In this document: positions 14,222 through 22,544 of the stretch, in pieces
Layout: every line of letters starts with the position of its first letter
How positions within the stretch are numbered: the first letter of the stretch is position 1
Translations under genes and position numbers: made by a program
The notes under the pieces: generated by a model
Seen by the model: only the letters and a program-made list of their open reading frames with translations
Database searches by the model: none
What the model was told of the DNA's origin: nothing
DNA from: CAIQIA01 sp945861105
GTDB lineage: Bacteria; Cyanobacteriota; Cyanobacteriia; PCC-6307; Cyanobiaceae
Assembly: GCA_947488815.1 (NCBI GenBank)
Contig: CANLCC010000002.1
Span: forward strand, 1-64,000
Direction: 5' to 3'
Length of the DNA stretch: 64,000 nucleotides

Positions 14222-15960
14222 CCGAGGTCACACCGACCATCGCGGTGCTGGCCCAGCGGCTCAGCACCTCTGCCGCCGCCGCCGCCGCCCGCGACGACCT
14301 GCCGCTGGCCCTGCTGTTGTATCGCCAGGCCATGGCGCAGATGCCCAGCCACCGGGGGCTATATCCCGCCCTGGCCAGGGTGCTGCGCCGTCTCGGTCGC
14401 GCTGATGAAGCCGACAGCCTGATCCTGCGCCACCTCAACGAAGCACCCGACTCGCTGCCGGGCTGGATCGGCCTGGCCGAAGGCCAGCGGGACCGGGGCC
14501 GCTGGCAGGCCAGCCTGGCGACCTTCCGCCATGCCCTCAGCATTGATCCCGGGCATGTCGGCCTGCAGCGGGCCATCGCCCATGCCGCCGAACGGCTGCT
14601 GCCCGCGGCCGACCCGGCCCTGGCCCTGCCCGTGGCCGGGCAGCTGCAGGCCCTGCTGCCGGGCCTGCCCCAGCGGCTGCTGCTGGTGCTGGGCATGCAC
14701 CGCAGCGGCACCTCGGCCCTGGCCGGCCTGCTGGCCGGCGACGGGGTGCAGCTGCCCGCCGGTTCGCCCCCCGCAGATCCCTTCAACCCCCGGGGCTACT
14801 GGGAACCGCTGCAGCTGCTGGCCTGCCACAACACCCTGCTGGAGGAGGCCGGCGGCCGCTGGGATGACCCCCGCCATGCCCCCCTCTCGCCCTCACCGGG
14901 CCGCCTGCAACAGCTGGCCCTGGCAATTGCCGCCGACTTCCCGGGCGACGGCGCCGGTGCCGCGGCCCTGGTCAAGGATCCACGCCAATGCCGCCTGCAG
15001 CCGCTGTGGAACACCCTCATCGCCCAGCGGGGGCTGGATGCGGCCGTGGTGCTGCTCCATCGCCATCCACTGGCGGTGGCCCGCTCGCTGCAGCGTCGCG
15101 ATGGTTTACCGGCCGACAGGGCCCTGCTGCTGTGGCTGCAGCATCTGCTGGAGGCCGAACGCCACAGCCGCCACCTGCCACGGCTGCGCTGCAGCTACAC
15201 CCAGCTGCTGGCGGCCCCCGCGGCCGTGGTGCAGGCCTGCCGCAGCCTGGTGCCGGGCCTCGCCCCCCTCGAGCCCGAAGCCCTGGCCGCCCTGCAGCAG
15301 CGGGTGGACCCGAGCCTGAACCACGGCGATGATCCCGTCGCCGAAGCCGCTGCCACGGCGCCGGACCTGCTGGCCCTGGCCCTCGAGGTGCAGGCGGCCC
15401 TCGCCGATCCCGACGAAAGCCGCTGCCGGGCCGTGTGCGATCAGGCGGGCCTGCAGCTCGAGGCACGGTTGCGGGCGGCCAGTGACCAGCTGGGAGAACG
15501 CGAGACGGCCCAGCTGTTCTGGTGTGCAGCCGGGGAGACGTTCCGTGAGGCCAGCTCGCGACGGGTGGGGTATTCCCTCCACCGCGGTGTGGTGGAGGGC
15601 CAGGTGCCGCTGCCCGCCGGCGTCGGACCGCTGACGGCCCTGCGGCTGGATCCTGGCGAGCAGCCTGGGTTGATTCGGTTTCTGGGGTTGGTCTGCCACA
15701 GCAGCAACGGCGAAGAGCTGTGGCAGTGGACCGCCGATGACGGCACTCCACTGCCCTGCACCCCTGCCACCCCGGGCAGCCGGCTGCTGCAACCGGCCGA
15801 AGGGCCCGCCGTGCTGCTGGCCCAGGATGCCGATCCGGCGGTGCTGCTGCAGCTGCCCTCGACCGTGCTCACCGCCCTCGCCGGTGGCGGCAGCATCGGC
15901 TTTGCCGTGCGCTGGGAGCCCATCGGACCCGACCTCGGCCAGCTGCTGGCGGCGCTGTGA
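14218..15960 (+). CDS. TPR-sulfotransferase
   Basis: A 580-residue protein from TTG 14218, which overlaps the upstream TGA; a GTG at 14200 is an alternative. Residues 1-140 hold TPR-type helices (LPLALLLYRQAMAQMPSHRG). Residues about 155-370 are a PAPS-dependent sulfotransferase. The 5'-phosphosulfate loop is GMHRSGTSALAG (about 158-169), then PRGYWE, VKDPRQC and VVLLHRHPLAVARSLQRRDG, the 3'-phosphate-binding arginine and serine segment. TPR-sulfotransferase fusions are common in bacterial polysaccharide clusters. Residues about 440-580 (VRLDP-like ALRLDPGEQPGLIRFLGL, then beta-rich sequence) are a further domain I cannot name, perhaps acceptor-binding. It likely sulfates sugars of the locus product. 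Confidence 0.85.
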   Translation: MTEVTPTIAVLAQRLSTSAAAAAARDDLPLALLLYRQAMAQMPSHRGLYPALARVLRRLGRADEADSLILRHLNEAPDSLPGWIGLAEGQRDRGRWQASLATFRHALSIDPGHVGLQRAIAHAAERLLPAADPALALPVAGQLQALLPGLPQRLLLVLGMHRSGTSALAGLLAGDGVQLPAGSPPADPFNPRGYWEPLQLLACHNTLLEEAGGRWDDPRHAPLSPSPGRLQQLALAIAADFPGDGAGAAALVKDPRQCRLQPLWNTLIAQRGLDAAVVLLHRHPLAVARSLQRRDGLPADRALLLWLQHLLEAERHSRHLPRLRCSYTQLLAAPAAVVQACRSLVPGLAPLEPEALAALQQRVDPSLNHGDDPVAEAAATAPDLLALALEVQAALADPDESRCRAVCDQAGLQLEARLRAASDQLGERETAQLFWCAAGETFREASSRRVGYSLHRGVVEGQVPLPAGVGPLTALRLDPGEQPGLIRFLGLVCHSSNGEELWQWTADDGTPLPCTPATPGSRLLQPAEGPAVLLAQDADPAVLLQLPSTVLTALAGGGSIGFAVRWEPIGPDLGQLLAAL

Positions 15961-17927
15961 TGACAACCCTGCCCCTGCTGTTGCCCTGGAGTGCCAGCCA
16001 TGGCGCGGCCAACGCCCGCGCCACCGCCGCCGCCGCCGCGGAACGGGCCCCCTGGCTTGCTCCCCGCCCGGTCGAAGTCAGGCCGGCCGGTGCTGGCCCA
16101 GAGGCGCTGGCCTTCGCCGGCCTCGCCGTCGCCGATGCCGGTCCTGCCCTGGTGTGGAGCGGCACCATCGCCCTCGACCCCTGCCATCTGCATGCCGAAC
16201 TGCTGCTGTGGCGCACAGGACCGGCGGCCCTGGCGGCACCCGCCGCCAGGGATCTGCCGTGGGCCGTGCTGGCACGGCAGCTGGCCCTGCCCACCGGCGA
16301 GGAAGACCAGCCCCCCTGGCACGACCTCTCCCTCATCTGGGCCCCCGATGCCGCGACCCTCGCGGCCCTCTGGAGCGACACCGTCAGTCGGATCAGCCCA
16401 CTTCTCGGCAGCCACGACAGTGCCGCCGTGCTGACGGCCGCCTTCGGCCTCAGCCTGCAGCGCCTGGCGCCCCAGCGCCGGCCCGACCATGCCATGGGTC
16501 AGCTGCCCCCGGGGCTGTGCCCCGGACTGGCCCCGGCGGACAGCCCCCCGCCCATGGCCCTGTCCCAGGCGATCTGGCAGTCCGACGATCCCCACCAGGC
16601 GTTGCTGGCCCTGGCCCACGCCGGCCTGGCCGATGGCACGCCCGCGACCCTGCCCACCCTCAGCCAGGCCGTGGAGGCGGCGGCCATGGTGCGGGATCCC
16701 CAGCTGATCTCTGCCCTGTGGTCGCGGCTGGACCAGCTGGACCCCAGCCCCTGGCTGTGGGGCCTGCGCCTGCGCCTCTGGCTGGCCAGCGACGCCAGCC
16801 TGCCTTGGCCCACCTGGGCCGGAGACGAGCCGCTGGCACTGCCGGCCCAGCTGCCGGAGGCTGATCGGCTGCTGCTCGCCCAAGCCCTGCAGGCCGGTCG
16901 GCTGCGGCATCCAGGGCTGCTGTCGGCCGTGCTGAATGAACTTCCGAAGCAGCAACGCCTGTTGCACCGCCTCCGCCTCCGCAACAACGCCGCCGGCGCC
17001 CTGGCTGCCCTGGTACCCCAGCTCAGCCAGCTCGATGGCGACCGACAGGGCGCCGTGCGCCACTGCTATGCCACCGCAAGGCCCAGCCTGCGCCATCCGG
17101 CCTTTGCCTGGTTCAGCGCCGAAGCGGCCGACCGGTCACAGCTTGAGGCTCTGGTGCAGCAGATCGGGACCGCAGTCGACCAGCGCCGGGGCTTTTGCCT
17201 GATGCGCCTGGGTGATGGCGAGGCCCTGCTGCTCGACGGTCGTCGCCCGTGCCTGGGGGGGGCCACCAGCAACGGTGCCATCAGCACCGACCGCCTCACC
17301 GCTGACGGTCTGCTGCAACCCGAAGAGCACGAGCGGCTGGTGCAGCGGTTCCTCCAGGCCGTGGAGGCGGCTTCTGTGGTGGGGATCCCCGATCTGGGGC
17401 AGTGCCTCAATGGGCCAGAGCACTACGGACTGGTGGCGGCCACGCTGGTGCGGGCACTACCACCGGATCGCTTCAACGCCCTTGCACCGCAGCTGCTGCC
17501 GGGCGGCAGCCATCTGCATCTGTTCCTGCTGGCCTGCGGCGCCTTCTCCCGTCCCCCCTTCCTGGAGGTGCACGGCGTGATCGGGCCTGTGCTGCCGGCC
17601 GGTCTGGCAGGTCGCAGCTGCTGGCAGCCCATCCCCGGCGAGAAGGGCAAGCATCCGGTTGCCCAGGGAGCAGCCCACTATCCGCTGATCTACGAAGAGA
17701 CCCTGGCCTGGATTGACCGGGAGGCCCGCCCGGGCCGGTTGTTTCTGGTGGGGGCCGGCCTGCTCGGCAAGATCTATTGCGCTGCGATCCAGCAGCGGGG
17801 CGGGGTGGCGGTCGACGTGGGTTCGGTGCTCGACCTCTGCGGCGGCAGCGGCGCCACCCGTGGCGAGAGCCGGCTGCAGCCATTTCTGCTGCAGCGGGCC
17901 GAACGGGCCTTTGGTCAGACCAGCTGA
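15960..17927 (+). CDS. GT-D-fold glycosyltransferase domain protein with large unknown N-terminal region
   Basis: About 655 residues; the ATG at 15960 overlaps the preceding stop (TGATG), with a GTG one codon earlier. Residues about 410-640 have the layout of the GT-D glycosyltransferase fold (DUF1792-type): FCLMRLGDGEALLLDG supplies the DGE metal/UDP motif, VVGIPDLG follows. LFLVGAGLLGKIYCAAIQQR and VAVDVGSVLDL form the closing strand-helix pair. Residues 1-400 include an N-terminal Rossmann-poor region (PALVWSGTIALDP) and helical repeats (LSQAIWQSDDPHQALLALAH) that I do not recognise. The domain is usually found in exopolysaccharide or protein O-glycosylation clusters. The 3' end overlaps the convergent FkbH-like gene by 13 nt. 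Confidence 0.65.
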   Translation: MTTLPLLLPWSASHGAANARATAAAAAERAPWLAPRPVEVRPAGAGPEALAFAGLAVADAGPALVWSGTIALDPCHLHAELLLWRTGPAALAAPAARDLPWAVLARQLALPTGEEDQPPWHDLSLIWAPDAATLAALWSDTVSRISPLLGSHDSAAVLTAAFGLSLQRLAPQRRPDHAMGQLPPGLCPGLAPADSPPPMALSQAIWQSDDPHQALLALAHAGLADGTPATLPTLSQAVEAAAMVRDPQLISALWSRLDQLDPSPWLWGLRLRLWLASDASLPWPTWAGDEPLALPAQLPEADRLLLAQALQAGRLRHPGLLSAVLNELPKQQRLLHRLRLRNNAAGALAALVPQLSQLDGDRQGAVRHCYATARPSLRHPAFAWFSAEAADRSQLEALVQQIGTAVDQRRGFCLMRLGDGEALLLDGRRPCLGGATSNGAISTDRLTADGLLQPEEHERLVQRFLQAVEAASVVGIPDLGQCLNGPEHYGLVAATLVRALPPDRFNALAPQLLPGGSHLHLFLLACGAFSRPPFLEVHGVIGPVLPAGLAGRSCWQPIPGEKGKHPVAQGAAHYPLIYEETLAWIDREARPGRLFLVGAGLLGKIYCAAIQQRGGVAVDVGSVLDLCGGSGATRGESRLQPFLLQRAERAFGQTS

Positions 17928-19684
17928 AGGACGTTCACGTGCCCCGGCTTGGGGCGCAGCAGCGCCACCGGACTCTGGAGGCTGTCGCGGTCCCGCAGCA
18001 GCCCCGCCGCCGTGAGGTTCTGCAGGCACACCTGATTGCGGCCGGTATCGGCATAAGTGAGCCGCAGCACCCCGTCGGGCCAGGGCTGCGCACGCCCCAG
18101 CAGCTGCAGCAGGGTCTCTTCGATGCCGAGGCCGAACACCCGGCAGCTCAGCACCAGCTGCCGCACCCGCGCCGGCTCCAGCAGTGCCACCGCCACGATG
18201 CCGTAGGGGGTGTGCACATCAGTGGCCTCAAACGCCCACAGCTGCAGCCCGGCCTGCAGCGCCGCAGCCAACCCCTCGTGGGTCCAGCGCTCACCGGTGG
18301 TGTTGAACTGGTTGGTCTTGTTGAGCAGTTCGAGACAGCGGCTGAAGGTATCCGTACGGTCGTCGACCACCCGCAGCGGCTGCAGACGCAACTGCAGCTG
18401 GGCCAGAAAGGTGGCCCGGTCGAGACTGTGCCGCTGCTGCTCCCGCTGCAGCTGCCCCTCCACCATCGCCGCCCGCTGGGCCGATTCGCGGCTGATGCCC
18501 GCCGGCTGCAGCTCGGCCGACCAGAGCAGAATGCGACGCAGCAGGTGCGGATCGGCACCAATCACCCGCATCGCCGGATAGGCCGCCTGCATCGCCTGCC
18601 GCTCGGCCGGGTTGTCGTCAATGAACAGCACGTTCTGCGGCAGCAGATTGGTGGTCGCCAGCACCTCCTGCATGTTCGTGGGCTTGTCGGTCCAGTTGAT
18701 GCGCAGCAGCGAGAACTGCTCGGGGGGAAGGAGGCTCGACCAGCGCGTCATCACCGTGGCCGGATCGTTCTTGCTGATCACCGCCAGCAGAATGCCCCGC
18801 TGGCGCAGAAAGGCCAGGGCCTCGGCGTAGCCGTTGGGCCAGCCGTCGCTGAAGGTGGGCCGCTCCCACTCGCCGCTCACCCCCCGCCAGAGGGTGTCAT
18901 CCAGGTCGGTGACCACCAGCTTGATGGCGTCGTGGCCCCGCACCGTGCGATAGCTGGCCCGCAGTTCGTGGAGGCACTCGAGCACGAACTCGTAGGCCTT
19001 GGATTCGAACTTGCTCAGCTGGGGCGACACAGGCTCGAGCCGGTTGCCGTCCTGGGGATCATCGGTGGCGGCATAGACGGCATTGTGGGTGCTGATCCAC
19101 ATCGCCTCGTCGAGGATGTAGCGCTTGCCCAGGGAGGCGGCAATGGCATCAACGTCGAGGATGTAGGCGTTGGGATAATCGGCCAGGATCTGAGCCAACG
19201 ACCGATTCAATTCTTCAAAGAAATAGACGAGGTTGCGGTGGTCGTTGCGTGGTAGCAGCCGCCCCAGCGGATTGACCGTGGGAACAAAGAAATTGGCAAA
19301 GAAGGTGAGCAGACCATGCTCGCGGTTGTACCGCATCAGTTCGGCGACGATCAGCCGCAGGCGCTCCACCGCCGTGGCATGCAGTGCCCGCCAGTCGTCG
19401 GGCCGGTCCTGGCTCAGCAGCAGGTGCTCGCCGTCTCGCCAGAAGGCCCGGGTCGAGGTCTGGATCAGCTGGAAGTCGTAGGTCTCGGCCGGATGGGGCG
19501 GCTGATCGGGCAGGGGCTGCAGGTTGTTGAGGGCGATCCAGTCGGCGCTGGTGCCCGGCCATTGCTGCTCGATGTTCTCGGGCAGGGCGGCCACGAGGCA
19601 ACTGCCGATCACCAGCACCCGGCGGGGCTGGGTGGGAGTCACCTCCAGATCGAGGGGGGCGCGGAACCCCAGACCGGTGAGCAT
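17915..19684 (-). CDS. FkbH-like HAD-IIIC protein (SGNH-HAD-GNAT)
   Basis: A 589-residue protein of the FkbH family, starting at ATG 19684. An N-terminal SGNH-like region begins VLVIGSCLVAALPENI. The HAD-IIIC core has the nucleophile motif VVTDLDDTLWRGV (about residues 265-277), then LAVISKNDPATV and LFIDDNPAERQAM. The C-terminus (from about residue 440) is acetyltransferase-like, with LLNKTNQFNTTGERW and SCRVFGLGIEETLL, both characteristic of the family. In antibiotic pathways FkbH proteins make glyceryl-carrier-protein units from 1,3-bisphosphoglycerate. Members in polysaccharide loci may add a small acyl or glyceryl decoration. No carrier protein gene is visible in the window. It is the only gene on the minus strand in this part of the locus. 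Confidence 0.88.
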   Translation of the reverse strand: MLTGLGFRAPLDLEVTPTQPRRVLVIGSCLVAALPENIEQQWPGTSADWIALNNLQPLPDQPPHPAETYDFQLIQTSTRAFWRDGEHLLLSQDRPDDWRALHATAVERLRLIVAELMRYNREHGLLTFFANFFVPTVNPLGRLLPRNDHRNLVYFFEELNRSLAQILADYPNAYILDVDAIAASLGKRYILDEAMWISTHNAVYAATDDPQDGNRLEPVSPQLSKFESKAYEFVLECLHELRASYRTVRGHDAIKLVVTDLDDTLWRGVSGEWERPTFSDGWPNGYAEALAFLRQRGILLAVISKNDPATVMTRWSSLLPPEQFSLLRINWTDKPTNMQEVLATTNLLPQNVLFIDDNPAERQAMQAAYPAMRVIGADPHLLRRILLWSAELQPAGISRESAQRAAMVEGQLQREQQRHSLDRATFLAQLQLRLQPLRVVDDRTDTFSRCLELLNKTNQFNTTGERWTHEGLAAALQAGLQLWAFEATDVHTPYGIVAVALLEPARVRQLVLSCRVFGLGIEETLLQLLGRAQPWPDGVLRLTYADTGRNQVCLQNLTAAGLLRDRDSLQSPVALLRPKPGHVNVLQLV

Positions 19685-19851
19685 CGCAGCCGTTATTCAG
19701 TATCAATTCAGCGGAGTGTAACGGTTGCGGCCAGCGGCGAGCCGCGCGACTGGCGGTAAGCGGCCAATCTTGCAGATTTTGCATCAACCACCTCGCTGAG
19801 AACCTTCAGATTGGCGGGGCTGGTTACATTCACAGTCCCCACAACCGACCC

Positions 19852-20700
19852 GTGCTCGACCTGCTCCATCTGCACGGGTTCAAGTGCGCCGGCACCACCC
19901 TGATCTGGAGCCTGCAGCGCCACTACGGCGACGCCCTCGGCTACGTCGAAAGCCCCGACAGCGGCAGCCGCCTGCCCTGGCAGTGGCTCGCCGCCGCCCT
20001 GCCCCAGCGATCCTTCAGGGCCGTGACCTCCCACCTCGTCACCCTGCCGCCGGCCGGCCAGCTGGCCCGGCTCAAGGTGGCCTTCGTGCGCGACCCCATC
20101 GCCCGCCTCGCCTCGGCCTACCGCTTCCAGCGCGACCTGCAGCAGCCGCGGCCCGACTGGCTCGAGGGCCTCAGCTTCGAGGGCTACCTCGAGCAGCTGG
20201 TGCGGTCGTCGCTCTCCAATTACCAGACCCGCCACCTCTCCCCCCAGGAGCCGGCCGACTGGCAGCTGCGCAACGGCTGGGGCGTCCGCCCCGAACTGAT
20301 CGACCTCGAACGGCCCGACCTGTTCGTGGGGGTGGTCGAGCGCTACGACGATTCGCTGATCGTGCTCGAGGCCCTGCTCGAGGCCCAGGGCACCCCCCTC
20401 GATCTGGCCTACGCCTTCGCCCGCAACACCACCGAATCGAGCGAGCAGGACCGGGCCGATGAACAGGCCCTGCGGGGCAACGGCGACCTGTTCATGACCG
20501 AACTCGACCGCAGCCTGCTGCGCCGCGCCGATGAGCGGCTCGACCGCCACCTGGCGGCACTGGCCGACCTCGACGACCGTCGCCGGGGCTTCCGCCAGCG
20601 CTGCGCCGCCCTCGCCGCCGACCCGCCTGACCCCACCCTGCGGGGCCAGTCAGACTGGCACTACCTCACAGAAAACGGCTGGGTCGAAGTGAGACACTGA
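19852..20700 (+). CDS. Sulfotransferase family 2-like protein
   Basis: A 282-residue protein from GTG 19852. The N-terminal motif LHLHGFKCAGTTLIWSLQ is a PAPS 5'-phosphosulfate loop of the Sulfotransfer_2 type (H-x-K-C/T-A-G-T-T). VAFVRDPIARLASAYRFQ (about residues 79-96) is the matching 3'-phosphate motif with the conserved Arg and Ser. The remainder is helical and ends WHYLTENGWVEV. The two motifs and their spacing make the assignment firm, but the acceptor is unknown; carbohydrate O-sulfation is the likely role given the context. It lies 24 nt upstream of rmlA and may lead the rhamnose operon. Confidence 0.82.
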   Translation: MLDLLHLHGFKCAGTTLIWSLQRHYGDALGYVESPDSGSRLPWQWLAAALPQRSFRAVTSHLVTLPPAGQLARLKVAFVRDPIARLASAYRFQRDLQQPRPDWLEGLSFEGYLEQLVRSSLSNYQTRHLSPQEPADWQLRNGWGVRPELIDLERPDLFVGVVERYDDSLIVLEALLEAQGTPLDLAYAFARNTTESSEQDRADEQALRGNGDLFMTELDRSLLRRADERLDRHLAALADLDDRRRGFRQRCAALAADPPDPTLRGQSDWHYLTENGWVEVRH

Positions 20701-20724
20701 GCCGCAGTCTGCGCCGCCCGCGCC

Positions 20725-21624
20725 ATGACCCCCCGCCGCGGCATCATCCTCGCCGGCGGTTCCGGCACCCGCCTGCACCCCATCACCCAGGCCACCAGCA
20801 AGCAGCTGCTGCCGGTGTACGACAAGCCGATGATCTATTACCCCCTCAGCACCCTGATGCTGGCGGGGATCCGCGAGATCCTGGTGATCTCGACCCCCCA
20901 CGACCTGCCTCGCTTCCGCGAGCTGCTCGGCGACGGCAGCGCCTGGGGGCTCAGCCTCAGCTATGCCGAACAGCCCAGCCCCGACGGCCTCGCCCAGGCC
21001 TTTCTGATCGGCGACCGCTTCCTCGACGGCCATCCCGCCGCCCTGATCCTGGGCGACAACCTCTTCTACGGCCACGACCTGGTGCTGGGTCTCGACGGTG
21101 CCACCCAGCGGGAGGCCGGCGCCACGGTCTTTGCCTATCGGGTCGCCGACCCCGAGCGCTACGGCGTCGTCGGCTTCGATGCCGAGCGGCGGGTGGTGTC
21201 GCTCGAAGAGAAGCCGCCGCGGCCGGCCTCCAACTACGCCGTGACCGGGCTGTATTTCTACGACGAACGGGTGGTGGAGCTGGCCCGCCAGGTGCGGCCC
21301 TCGGCCCGCGGCGAACTCGAGATCACCGACCTCAACCGCCTGTATCTCACCGACGGCCAGCTGCACGTCGAACTGCTGGGCCGCGGCATGGCCTGGCTCG
21401 ACACCGGCACCTGCGATTCGCTGCACGAGGCCGGCAGTTACATCCGCACCCTCGAGAAGCGCCAGGGCCTCAAGATCGGCTGCCCCGAAGAGGTGGCCTG
21501 GCGCCAGGGCTGGATCGACGACGGGCAGCTGCTGGCCCTGGCGGCGCCCCTGCGCAAGAGCGGCTACGGCACCTACCTCGAGGGGTTGCTCAACGAGGCC
21601 GGTCCCCGCGGGGTGCGGCCATGA
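20725..21624 (+). CDS. rmlA: Glucose-1-phosphate thymidylyltransferase
   Basis: First enzyme of dTDP-L-rhamnose synthesis, joining dTTP and glucose-1-phosphate. It is 299 residues, the normal length. The nucleotide-binding signature GIILAGGSGTRLHPIT lies at residues 6-21, followed by KQLLPVYDKPMIYYPLS. The metal-binding ILGDNLFYGHDL, the EEKPPRPASNYAVTGLYFYD stretch and AWLDTGTCDSLHEA are all present. Its stop overlaps the ATG of rmlD (ATGA), the start of a tightly coupled rmlADBC block. Product inhibition by dTDP-rhamnose is known for the family. Confidence 0.96.
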   Translation: MTPRRGIILAGGSGTRLHPITQATSKQLLPVYDKPMIYYPLSTLMLAGIREILVISTPHDLPRFRELLGDGSAWGLSLSYAEQPSPDGLAQAFLIGDRFLDGHPAALILGDNLFYGHDLVLGLDGATQREAGATVFAYRVADPERYGVVGFDAERRVVSLEEKPPRPASNYAVTGLYFYDERVVELARQVRPSARGELEITDLNRLYLTDGQLHVELLGRGMAWLDTGTCDSLHEAGSYIRTLEKRQGLKIGCPEEVAWRQGWIDDGQLLALAAPLRKSGYGTYLEGLLNEAGPRGVRP

Positions 21625-22544
21625 CCAGCAACGCGCCCCTGCTGCTGCTGGGCCGCCAGGGCCAGGTGGCCCGGGCCGTGCAGCGCCTGGCCCCCGCACA
21701 GCTGCCAGACCACCCCCTGGTGGTGCTCGGCCGCCCGGAGCTCGACCTGGCCGCCCCAGCCGCCGACCTCGAGGCCACCCTGGCGGCCCTGCTCGACCAG
21801 CACCAGCCCGCCCTTGTGCTCAATGCCGCGGCCTACACCGCCGTCGACCGGGCCGAAACCGAAGCCGCCCTGGCCGAGGCGATCAACGGCACCGCCGTGG
21901 GGGTGCTGGCCCGCCAGTGCGCCGCCCGCCGCCTGCCCCTGTTTCACCTCTCCACCGATTACGTCTTCGACGGCAGCGGCGAACGCCCCTGGCGCGAAGA
22001 CGACCCCACCGGCCCGCTGGGGGTCTATGGCGCCAGCAAGCTGGCCGGGGAACAGGCCCTGCGGGCCGCTGCTGGGGACCACCTGCTGCTGCGGGTGAGC
22101 TGGGTGTTCGGCCAGGAGGGGGCCAACTTCGTGCGCACCATGCTGCGGCTGGCCGCCGACCGCCCCGCCCTGCGCATCGTCGATGACCAGGTGGGCGGCC
22201 CCACCAGCGCCGAAGCCATCGCCCGCACCTGGCTCAGCCTGGTGCCCCGCGCCCTCGCCGACCCCGCCGGCTTTGCCTGGGGCACCTTCCACTACGCCGG
22301 CGCCCCGGCCCTCAGCTGGTGCGGCTTCGCCGCCGAGATCTTCCGCCAGGCGGTTGCGCTGGGTGTGCTGGCCGCCGCACCGACCCTCGAGCCCATCCCC
22401 ACCAGCGCCTATCCCACCCCGGCCCGGCGGCCGGCCAATTCACGCCTCGACGGCAGCGCCTTCAGCGCCGCCTTCGGCCTGCCGCAGCCCGACTGGCGCG
22501 ACGATCTGCACCACTGCCTGCTCGCCTGGAGATCCCAGCCATGA
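21621..22544 (+). CDS. rmlD: dTDP-4-dehydrorhamnose reductase
   Basis: Final enzyme of dTDP-rhamnose synthesis, reducing dTDP-4-keto-rhamnose with NAD(P)H. At 307 residues it is of standard size. The N-terminal nucleotide-binding segment is LLLLGRQGQVARAVQRL. LNAAAYTAVDRAE, HLSTDYVFDGSG and the Tyr-x3-Lys catalytic pair in GVYGASKLAGEQ follow. VDDQVGGPTSAEAIA is the conserved substrate-binding stretch. The order here is A-D-B-C rather than the more usual B-D-A-C. It overlaps both neighbours by 4 nt, so stoichiometry is probably set by translational coupling. Confidence 0.95.
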   Translation: MTSNAPLLLLGRQGQVARAVQRLAPAQLPDHPLVVLGRPELDLAAPAADLEATLAALLDQHQPALVLNAAAYTAVDRAETEAALAEAINGTAVGVLARQCAARRLPLFHLSTDYVFDGSGERPWREDDPTGPLGVYGASKLAGEQALRAAAGDHLLLRVSWVFGQEGANFVRTMLRLAADRPALRIVDDQVGGPTSAEAIARTWLSLVPRALADPAGFAWGTFHYAGAPALSWCGFAAEIFRQAVALGVLAAAPTLEPIPTSAYPTPARRPANSRLDGSAFSAAFGLPQPDWRDDLHHCLLAWRSQP

